Origin: an uncultured Lachnospiraceae bacterium
GTDB lineage: Bacteria > Bacillota_A > Clostridia > Lachnospirales > Lachnospiraceae
Direction: 5' to 3'
NCBI GenBank assembly: GCA_910585855.1
Contig: CAJUGZ010000145.1
Span: 1-10,693, forward strand
DNA length: 10,693 nt
Position numbers and translations under genes: made by a program. Each line of letters begins with the position of its first letter. Within the stretch, counting starts at the first letter, position 1. Below are positions 1-6,088 of the stretch, piece after piece. The notes under the pieces are model-generated. The model made no database searches. It was not told where the DNA came from and saw only the letters and a list, made by a program, of their open reading frames with translations.

Positions 1-50
1 TTTTGGAAACCGGAACAGCAGACTGCCCACCGTTTTCGAATCTGGCGTCC
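1..50 (+). repeat. 3' tail of a 340-bp structured element (copy A, cut by the window edge)
   Basis: This matches the right-hand end of the two complete elements at 5178-5517 and 5749-6088. It shares the block ggaaaccggaacagcag (5-21), followed by a 29-nt arm at 18-46 and the end motif ggcgtcc (44-50). The arm has the same length as the arms of the other copies but a different sequence in its central positions. The rest of the element, including the matching 5' arm, would lie left of the window. Its sense strand is plus, so it points at the 3' end of the minus-strand regulator gene, which stops at position 70, just 20 bp further on. Only about one seventh of the element is visible, but the shared block and end are unambiguous. 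Confidence 0.8.
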
Positions 51-69
51 TCTGAATCCTCCAGTGTCC

Positions 70-2160
70 TCATCGTCCCCCCAAATACTGATTAAAAAAC
101 ACCCTCAAATGCTCCGATAATCCCAACCGTATCTCCTCCTTTTCCCCTCGAATCACCGTATCCAAAAACGTATAATCCTCAATTAAAACACTGCTGATAT
201 GACCCAAAATCTCACTATTTATCCGCACATTATCATCCACCGGAAGCAGCATCACCAATACAACCTGTATTCCCTTAAAATATGGATGACAAAAAGCTCC
301 TTTATCTTTCGTAATACAAACACTAAAACTAGGGCGAGTCACTCCTCTTGTCCGAGTATGCAAAAGCCCAAATCCAAACTCTGCAAAAATCTGACTTCCC
401 AATTTTTCCCGCCGTTCAATATCCTCCTGAATCATCATCTGCTGATCCCGATAAGGCGACATCTTCTCTGATATAGCAATCACCAACTCCTCAAATGTCA
501 GATCATTACTCACTCGAAATACTTCCATATAACGTAAAATCGTTTTAATCTGCATGGCTAAAATATTGACCTGTTCTAACTGCATCATAAATTTCGTTTC
601 TTCCTGTTCTTTTTTTGGAATTCGTTCATAATAAAATATCTTCTGTCGAATCTTTTCTATATCTTCACTGTTTAACAGCGGATTTACTTGTATCACATCT
701 GCATCCGCTGATTTTAATGTAATACTGCTGACAAAAAAATCCGTTTTTCCCGCAATATAAGGCGTAATATCATTTTGTCCATATGTTTCCATCTTTATCC
801 GTTCCCGAAATATCTTATCTAACTTCGTAAACATCAGTCTGGAAATCCCGATTCCGCTGGCACATACAACACCAACCGTTACTCTGCGGATATTTTCCCT
901 TTTCCCCTCCATGCGAACTTGTGCCGCCCCAAAATGAATTGTCAAAAAGCCTACCTCTGTTTCTGGAATCGGCTTTCCCATCCACTGTTCTAATACAGCA
1001 GCAGCACGTTTACTGCGTTCAAAGATATCGGGATAGGACTGCTTGATATCCTCTAAAACAGGATTAGCAATTTTCATATCATGCAAAAGTCTTACAAAAG
1101 TAGGCTGCAGATGTGCCAACAGCCCCTGAATAAATTCATTATCCTGCTTAATTGCAAATGCATTTTCACTGTCATAGGCATTGATCATTTCATTGACCAA
1201 ATCCAACAATTCTTTCCGTTCTATTTCAACCGTTTTCTGCCCATTCCATTCAATTCTTTGATGTTTTGCTCCTTTGATATGCAGACAGATATACATTGTT
1301 TCTATTTCAGGTATTTCCAAAGCAAACTCTGCTTCTAACCGCTTTACAATTTCCTTTGCCAGATTATATTCTTCATCCTGTTCCATCTGGCTGCGCCAGC
1401 TATCCTTTTGTTCAATAATCTCATTTTTCATAATTCGACTCATTGCAATCGATATATGAAGTACCAAGCCAATATAGGAACTATCCGTCAATGTCAACAT
1501 TCGATTATCCTCTATAGAAGAAAGACAGTTTACCACTCGTTTTAAAATGGTTTCATTTAAAATCTGTCCCATACTGCTTCCATAGATTGCAGGAATTTCC
1601 TTTTCGGTTTCCTCTACTTCATAGGATTCTTTTATCATCTGGGTATCAATATTTTCTTCGATAAAAGTACGAATTGCTCTGCGATAATCTTTTTCTGTTC
1701 CATTTACTTCAATTCCGCTACCGGGCTTTCTGGTTACAGTAAGATGCTGTCCATTTAACCAACCTTCCACTGCCTCTAAATCTGTACTGATTGTTGCTTC
1801 ACTTACCTGAAACTGGCTGGCATAGTAAAACAATTTTTTTAATCCTTTATTTTTTAAAATTTCTAAAACCAGACGCCGCCTTCGCTCTTCTCGATTGCTG
1901 ACATCATAGCTATCGTTTTTCTTTAACTCTGTCAGCAGCTTTTGTTTATTCTCTTCGCTGCCTGTGATCCATACCCCTTTTCCTGTTTTGGTTTCAAATG
2001 TAATCTGGTATCGCTTTAAACTGTTTCCAATATACTCTAACTCTCTTTGAACCGTTCGCTTACTGACACCAATTCGGGCTGCAAGCTCTTTTACCGGAAT
2101 TACATTATCCTCTTCTAACATAATCATTAAAATCTGTTTTAAGCGTGGTGTCAGATCCAT
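70..2160 (-). CDS. mtlR: MtlR-type PTS-regulated transcriptional activator (HTH-PRD-PRD-EIIB-EIIA)
   Basis: This 696-aa protein has the full architecture of the MtlR family of DNA-binding activators of hexitol PTS operons. An N-terminal helix-turn-helix carries GVSKRTVQREL (31-41), and a second HTH-like region lies around 115-135. PRD1 covers about 200-305 (His235, His294, His300) and PRD2 about 315-420 (His350 in AHLQPTFVRLLHD, His409 in IHFGAAQVR). An EIIB-like domain carries Cys433 in VVCASGIG, and a C-terminal EIIA-like domain carries His601 in GLLHTRTRG. These positions correspond to the phosphorylation sites of Bacillus-type MtlR: PRD2 activated through HPr, Cys/His sites controlled by the cognate permease. 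All appear intact. The ATG lies 4 bp after the stop of the upstream EIICB gene, with GAGGG seven bases before it, so it is probably translationally coupled. Mannitol is the likely effector, but another hexitol is possible. BglG-style RNA antitermination is unlikely because the N-terminus is HTH, not CAT. Confidence 0.9.
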   Translation of the reverse strand: MDLTPRLKQILMIMLEEDNVIPVKELAARIGVSKRTVQRELEYIGNSLKRYQITFETKTGKGVWITGSEENKQKLLTELKKNDSYDVSNREERRRRLVLEILKNKGLKKLFYYASQFQVSEATISTDLEAVEGWLNGQHLTVTRKPGSGIEVNGTEKDYRRAIRTFIEENIDTQMIKESYEVEETEKEIPAIYGSSMGQILNETILKRVVNCLSSIEDNRMLTLTDSSYIGLVLHISIAMSRIMKNEIIEQKDSWRSQMEQDEEYNLAKEIVKRLEAEFALEIPEIETMYICLHIKGAKHQRIEWNGQKTVEIERKELLDLVNEMINAYDSENAFAIKQDNEFIQGLLAHLQPTFVRLLHDMKIANPVLEDIKQSYPDIFERSKRAAAVLEQWMGKPIPETEVGFLTIHFGAAQVRMEGKRENIRRVTVGVVCASGIGISRLMFTKLDKIFRERIKMETYGQNDITPYIAGKTDFFVSSITLKSADADVIQVNPLLNSEDIEKIRQKIFYYERIPKKEQEETKFMMQLEQVNILAMQIKTILRYMEVFRVSNDLTFEELVIAISEKMSPYRDQQMMIQEDIERREKLGSQIFAEFGFGLLHTRTRGVTRPSFSVCITKDKGAFCHPYFKGIQVVLVMLLPVDDNVRINSEILGHISSVLIEDYTFLDTVIRGEKEEIRLGLSEHLRVFFNQYLGGR

Positions 2161-2164
2161 TCTC

Positions 2165-3541
2165 TTACCCTCTCTTTTGAATTTGCTTTAATATATCTAA
2201 ATATTCTTCCTGATTTAACAGATTTTCCACGGTATAAATCACAGCTTTTTCTCTCTGTGGTATCCATTCTTTAAAATCCTTTTGGCAAATCACAACCGTT
2301 ACATCCTCTGGTATCTGATCTGCCGCATAGGCAGATACTTCTATTTCCAAAATCCCTAATTCTTTTAGTTTTCTTCGAAACAAAGCCGCACCAATCGCAC
2401 TTGATCCCAATCCTGCATTACAGACTACACCAACCTTCCAAACCATATCTGCCTCCATTTTCTCTTCTTGTTTTTTCTCTTCTGTCTGCATCTTTTTATT
2501 TTTCTGCACCCGCACCTGCACTCTTAAAATAAAAACAGCAAGTGCTGCTGATACTGCTGCAGACACCAATACTCCAAACAGTACTCCTGCTATTTTATAC
2601 TTCGTACTCAATAAAACGATAACTAAAATACTCCCCGGTGAAATCACTCCAGTTGCTACGGCATGAAAAACAGAAAAACAAAAATTTCCGACTGCTCCCC
2701 CGCCAATTAGTGCCAAAAGAAGCCAAATATTAGAAAGTACCTCTGGAAAATAAATTTCATGTACTCCTCCAATCAGTTCTACAAACATAGAGGACAAATA
2801 CTCTCTGCGTTTTTCCTTTCTGCATAGATACAAGGCAAGCAAAACACCAAATCCCGGTCCTGGATTTGTTTCCAATAAAAATAAAATAGATTCCCCTGTC
2901 TGTTCTGCCTGCTGTATTCCAAGCGGAAGCAAAATACCATGATTGATACTGTTATTTAAAAACAGTATTTTTGCCGGTTCTATCAAAAAACTAAGTAAAA
3001 AAATCAAACGCTGTTCTATTAAAAAATTGATTCCGTTTAAAAGTATTTCCATTCCTGCAGACAGGCATGGAGCAGCTATATAAAATGCAAAAACTGCCAT
3101 CAAACTTCCCGAAACTGCTACCACAATATTTCTTATCAGCATTTCCAATCCGCTTTTTCCTCTTTCTACAATAGGTTCTAATAATTTCTCCCAAAGAATT
3201 CCGCTTAACGGTCCAAGCAGCATTGCAAATAAAATGCCATTTCTTGTATCTGCTAAAAGTATTCCAGAGGTTGCCATTACCGCAAGCACTCCTCCTGCAT
3301 AAAGCCGATTTAAATTCTCATTTTTTCCAGACTGCTTTCTTTGATTGCCTGCGGTATAAGCAATTAAAATCGGTATTACTATCTGATAAACAAACTGAGA
3401 AATGGCATAAATATTCTTATTTGGTATCCATCCATAATCCCCGAATACTACAGATAAAATACCCACAAAAATAAATATGCCAATATAATCGATTATTATT
3501 TTACTATAGAATTTTCCAAATCTATGTATCAATCTTCTCAT
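2165..3541 (-). CDS. Divergent second mannitol-type PTS permease, EIICB
   Basis: This 458-aa membrane permease is homologous to the mtlA product just upstream and has the same length and order: an EIIC membrane domain (about 1-340), a charged Lys/Glu-rich linker (about 345-365) and an EIIB domain. EIIC signatures are kept: LNNSINHG (195-202), NPGPGFGVLLAL (226-237) and GGVHEIYFP (258-266). The EIIB phosphocysteine is Cys374 in VVCNAGLGSSAIGA. It has diverged clearly from its neighbour: GIHEIYFPYILMNP becomes GVHEIYFPEVLSNI, and the N-terminal MVMPNIGAF stretch is lost. Substrate preference may therefore differ. The ATG has AGGTGG six bases upstream. It begins 74 bp after mtlA; a weak promoter (TAGAAA, 17 bp, TATAAT, at 3587-3615) overlaps the mtlA stop, but co-transcription is more likely. 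There is no EIIA domain, so a separate EIIA is needed. An active permease is likely; a sensor role is an alternative. Confidence 0.85.
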   Translation of the reverse strand: MRRLIHRFGKFYSKIIIDYIGIFIFVGILSVVFGDYGWIPNKNIYAISQFVYQIVIPILIAYTAGNQRKQSGKNENLNRLYAGGVLAVMATSGILLADTRNGILFAMLLGPLSGILWEKLLEPIVERGKSGLEMLIRNIVVAVSGSLMAVFAFYIAAPCLSAGMEILLNGINFLIEQRLIFLLSFLIEPAKILFLNNSINHGILLPLGIQQAEQTGESILFLLETNPGPGFGVLLALYLCRKEKRREYLSSMFVELIGGVHEIYFPEVLSNIWLLLALIGGGAVGNFCFSVFHAVATGVISPGSILVIVLLSTKYKIAGVLFGVLVSAAVSAALAVFILRVQVRVQKNKKMQTEEKKQEEKMEADMVWKVGVVCNAGLGSSAIGAALFRRKLKELGILEIEVSAYAADQIPEDVTVVICQKDFKEWIPQREKAVIYTVENLLNQEEYLDILKQIQKRG

Positions 3542-3615
3542 TTTCTGCCACCTATACTATAATTCTTATTGTTGTTTTAAGTCATTATTATAACACAGGC
3601 GACATTTTATTTCTA

Positions 3616-4992
3616 CTATTCTCTTATTTTCTGCAAATCTGAAATCAGCATATCATATTCCGGTGCTGAAAGGAAATTTGTAATTAAAATCAATCTTGCA
3701 TTTGGATTACTGTGTGCAGCACGTTCTCCTAACTCTTCATGTGTCACTACAATATTGATATCGGCAGGTATAGAAGATACCGGAGTATGAATAATACTGA
3801 CATCTGAAATTCCTGCTTTCTCTACCTTCTTCTTTAATACTGTTGCTCCCATTGCACTTGAACCCATTCCTGCATCACAGGCAAATGCAATTTTAATGCT
3901 GTCCCCTTTTTTAATTGTACTTGCTGTCCCTTTTGCTTCTGCTTTCATACTGTTCTTCTGTGCAGTTGCTTCTTCCAAACTAACGTCTTTTCCTGCAAAC
4001 TTTAAAATCGGCAAACCAATTACAAAAGAAACTACTGCAGAAAGAAGAACGCCCAAAATCAATCCAAAATAAGAATGTCTTTCACACATCATTAAAATAG
4101 AAATTATGCTGCCCGGTGATGCAGTTCCTGTCAATCCTACATTAAATAATGTAAATACAAAGATTCCGGCTGCACCTCCTGCAATCGTAGCTGCCAAAAG
4201 CAGCGGATTCATCAGGATATAAGGAAAATAAATTTCATGAATACCGCCAAAGAAATGAATAATTACCGCTCCCGGTGCAGAAGTCTTTGCACTTCCCTTT
4301 CCTGCAATACAATATGCTAAAAGCACCCCTAAACCCGGTCCCGGATTTGCTTCTAAAAGAAGGAAAATAGACTTTCCGACTTCATTTACCTGCTGAATTC
4401 CCATTGGCGATAAAATACCATGATTAATCGCATTATTTAAAAATAATACTTTTGCTGGCTCAATAAAAATACTTGCTAACGGAAGCAGACCATGATTTAC
4501 AAAAAACCCAACTCCCATTTCCATTACAGAATTTAAAGAAGTAACCACTGGTGCAATTACAAACATAGCAAAACATGCTAAAATTGCTCCGATAATTCCC
4601 AATGAAAAATTATTGACTAACATTTCAAATCCAGCTTTAACTTTTCCTTCCATTAGCTGATCAAACTTCTTTAAAATCCATGCCGAAAGCGGTCCCATAA
4701 TCATAGCCCCGATAAACATCGGAATATCTGAACCCACAATCACACCCATTGTAACAATCGCACCAATTACGCCGCCTCGATGATCCCCAACTACCTTTCC
4801 TCCGGTATATGCGATAAGAAGAGGCAGCAGATATTTCGACATAGGATCCACCATTTTTGCAAGGGTTTCATTTGGAAACCATCCTGTAGCTATAAATAAC
4901 GCTGTAATCAGCCCCCATGTAATAAAAGCTCCTATATTTGGCATTACCATACCGCTTAATGCCCTTCCAAAAACCTGTACTTTTTCCTTCAT
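3616..4992 (-). CDS. mtlA: PTS mannitol transporter subunit IICB
   Basis: This is the mannitol-specific EIICB, which imports the hexitol and phosphorylates it during transport. The N-terminus (MKEKVQVFGRALSGMVMPNI) is typical of MtlA. EIIC motifs are LNNAINHG (185-192), NPGPGLGVLLAY (216-227) and GGIHEIYFPYILMNP (249-263), with the conserved His252-Glu253. After a linker (about 333-365) comes EIIB with phosphocysteine Cys372 in FACDAGMGSSAMGA. At 458 aa it lacks the EIIA domain fused in the Escherichia coli protein, as is usual in Firmicutes. I chose the ATG at 4992 over the in-frame GTG at 5001: GAGGTG (5006-5001) lies eight bases before the ATG, and homologues begin here. It is first in a minus-strand operon with a second EIICB and the regulator, and is preceded by a promoter and palindromes. 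The protein appears intact. Mannitol is the best guess from sequence. Confidence 0.92.
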   Translation of the reverse strand: MKEKVQVFGRALSGMVMPNIGAFITWGLITALFIATGWFPNETLAKMVDPMSKYLLPLLIAYTGGKVVGDHRGGVIGAIVTMGVIVGSDIPMFIGAMIMGPLSAWILKKFDQLMEGKVKAGFEMLVNNFSLGIIGAILACFAMFVIAPVVTSLNSVMEMGVGFFVNHGLLPLASIFIEPAKVLFLNNAINHGILSPMGIQQVNEVGKSIFLLLEANPGPGLGVLLAYCIAGKGSAKTSAPGAVIIHFFGGIHEIYFPYILMNPLLLAATIAGGAAGIFVFTLFNVGLTGTASPGSIISILMMCERHSYFGLILGVLLSAVVSFVIGLPILKFAGKDVSLEEATAQKNSMKAEAKGTASTIKKGDSIKIAFACDAGMGSSAMGATVLKKKVEKAGISDVSIIHTPVSSIPADINIVVTHEELGERAAHSNPNARLILITNFLSAPEYDMLISDLQKIRE

Positions 4993-5057
4993 TGATTTCA
5001 CACCTCACCTTTTTTGATTCTGTCTATCTCCTACATTTTTTTCTATAATTTGAGGTA

Positions 5058-5071
5058 TGATTGGCCAATCA
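5058..5071. promoter_or_regulatory. 14-bp perfect palindrome in the mtlA leader
   Basis: The sequence tgattggccaatca is its own reverse complement. It lies about 18-31 bp downstream of the mtlA -10 box, so near the transcript start and in the untranslated leader. It also sits inside a wider pair of arms, aggtat (5053-5058) and atacct (5081-5086). It could be a repressor operator overlapping the start site, or a leader hairpin. It is not a recognisable cre site. The palindrome is plain; the function is inferred. Confidence 0.45.
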
Positions 5072-5088
5072 ATCTCCTTGATACCTTT

Positions 5089-5118
5089 ATTATAACCAAC
5101 TATTTATTCCTTTTTCAA
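5089..5118 (-). promoter_or_regulatory. Sigma-A-type promoter of the mtlA operon
   Basis: On the minus strand a -35 box TTGAAA (5118-5113) and a perfect -10 box TATAAT (5094-5089) are separated by 18 bp. Transcription would start near 5082, giving a leader of about 90 nt before the mtlA ATG at 4992. A long inverted repeat lies directly upstream of the -35 box and a 14-bp palindrome lies in the leader, as expected for a regulated sugar-PTS promoter. Confidence 0.75.
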
Positions 5119-5126
5119 GCAATATA

Positions 5127-5167
5127 AAAGTGAATTTGACACTAAGCATTGATGTCAAATTCACTTT
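5127..5167. promoter_or_regulatory. 15-bp perfect inverted repeat: MtlR operator candidate or terminator hairpin
   Basis: The arms aaagtgaatttgaca (5127-5141) and its exact reverse complement (5153-5167) surround an 11-base loop. The repeat ends 8 bp upstream of the mtlA -35 box, where an activator would bind. The inner half-sites TTGACA and TGTCAA resemble those reported for Bacillus MtlR (TTGNCACA-N4-TGTGNCAA), but the spacing here is 3 bp wider. Alternatively it terminates minus-strand transcription arriving from the repeat element at 5178-5517, since a TTTTATATT stretch follows the hairpin on that strand. Both readings are inference. Confidence 0.55.
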
Positions 5168-5177
5168 ATAAGGGAGG

Positions 5178-5517
5178 GGACGCCGGATTCCGAACGGGTT
5201 GCTATCCTGCTGTTCCGGTTTCCAAAAAGCAGAAGTTCTAAGACTTCTGCCAAACGTGCATCCAACCGGACGAACCGGGGCGCAATTCGCCCTCACGACA
5301 ACCAAAATAGAACTGGCATACCAAAGGATGCACCCCACCGCAATAAAACAGCTTCCCTTTCATACGGGCAAAACACGCCCCTTTTTTTGCAGACACTGCA
5401 TGGAAGCAGTATCTGCAAAAAATTCTAGACTTTCCAGCAGAAGCCTAAGAACTTCTAACTTTTTTCCAAAGTCACTGCAGGATAGCAACCCGTTCGGAAT
5501 CCGGCTGTTTCTTGGCT
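5178..5517 (-). repeat. 340-bp structured non-coding element, copy B (candidate ncRNA)
   Basis: The sense strand is taken as minus because it matches copy C (5749-6088, plus) from end to end. Both copies are 340 bp, begin agccaagaaacagcc and end ggcgtcc. The two ends of copy B form a perfect 29-bp inverted repeat (5182-5210 with 5477-5505). Inside are a 17-bp stem with a TTCCAT hexaloop (5383-5399 with 5406-5422), an 8-bp stem with 6-base loop (5229-5250), and a conserved gggcgaattgcgccc hairpin. No convincing reading frame or transposase is present. The 3' end points toward the mtlA promoter and stops 10 bp before the inverted repeat at 5127-5167. It may be a structured RNA or a MITE-like mobile element. 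I do not recognise a named family. Confidence 0.85.
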
Positions 5518-5748
5518 ATTGAACATAAGGCAGCACATCACTCTGCAAGTTCTTCCTGATATTAGGGTAACCCTGTTATTCTCATTTACTTAACTAAGCC
5601 AATTTGGCAACTTGCAGCAAAATCTAAAAATACATGAATATCCAAAGCACAGAAAAAACCTTTCGTGATACTGCCATAAATAAAAGCCAGCATATGTTGA
5701 CCGGCTCTTAAAAACATTTGGATGTCATTCTTTTTTCGTTCTTTCTAA
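5518..5748. other. 231-bp non-coding spacer between head-to-head elements
   Basis: There is no credible gene here. I see an 8-bp inverted repeat, tgcaagtt (5542-5549) with aacttgca (5610-5617), a small agggtaaccct hairpin, and short stretches such as agccagcatatgttgaccggct. No good promoter stands out for either flanking element. Both elements have their 5' ends facing this spacer, so any promoters for them should lie here or inside them. Confidence 0.5.
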
Positions 5749-6088
5749 AGCCAAGAAACAGCCAGATGCGAAACCCCTAGGCAGACTGCAGTGACTTTGG
5801 AAAAAAGTTAGAAGTTCTTAACTTCTGCTTCAAAATCTAAGATTTTTTGCATATCCTGCTTCCATGCAGGGTATGCAAAAAAAGGGACGTGTTTAGCCCG
5901 GATAAAAGAGAAGCCGTTTTGTTGCGGTAGGTTTCATCCTTTGATATGCCAGTTCTATTTCGGCTGTCGTGAGGGCGAATTGCGCCCCGGTCTGTCCGGT
6001 TGGATACGCTGTCATGCAGAAGTTTAGAACTTCTTACTTTTTGGAAACCGGAACAGCAGGATGCCTAGGGGTTTCGCATCTGGCGTCC
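5749..6088 (+). repeat. 340-bp structured non-coding element, copy C (candidate ncRNA)
   Basis: Copy C is inverted relative to copy B and has the same length, the same first 15 bases (agccaagaaacagcc, 5749-5763) and the same end (ggcgtcc). Its terminal arms match perfectly over 23 bp (5761-5783 with 6062-6084) and, after two mismatches, over four more bases. These arm sequences differ from copy B's at ten positions within the 23, and every change is matched in the partner arm. The central stem (5843-5859 with 5866-5882, hexaloop TTCCAT) also differs from copy B by compensatory changes. Blocks such as ggcgaattgcgccccgg and ggaaaccggaacagcag are identical in both copies. The right end overlaps the 3' end of the minus-strand gene that stops at 6065. 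Confidence 0.85.

Noticed and set aside
4993..5001. GTG start at 5001 for mtlA
   Set aside because: The best Shine-Dalgarno match (GAGGTG, 5006-5001) would overlap this codon. It is ideally placed for the ATG at 4992, where MtlA homologues begin.
5002..5126. BglG-type RNA antiterminator (RAT) site or catabolite cre site upstream of mtlA
   Set aside because: No sequence fits either consensus well, and the regulator has an HTH rather than an RNA-binding CAT domain.
5090..5522. Open frames on both strands across copy B, and another at 5969-6457 from copy C
   Set aside because: They lie over the repeat's inverted arms and hairpins or over a real gene's antisense strand, have no ribosome binding site, and do not match between copies B and C in a way that suggests a conserved protein.
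5178..6088. Insertion sequence or composite transposon
   Set aside because: There is no transposase gene, and the terminal arms differ between copies, so no fixed transposase-recognition end is visible. A non-autonomous mobile element remains possible.
5178..6088. Retron or CRISPR-type locus
   Set aside because: No reverse transcriptase or Cas gene is in the window, and there is no array of short regularly spaced repeats.
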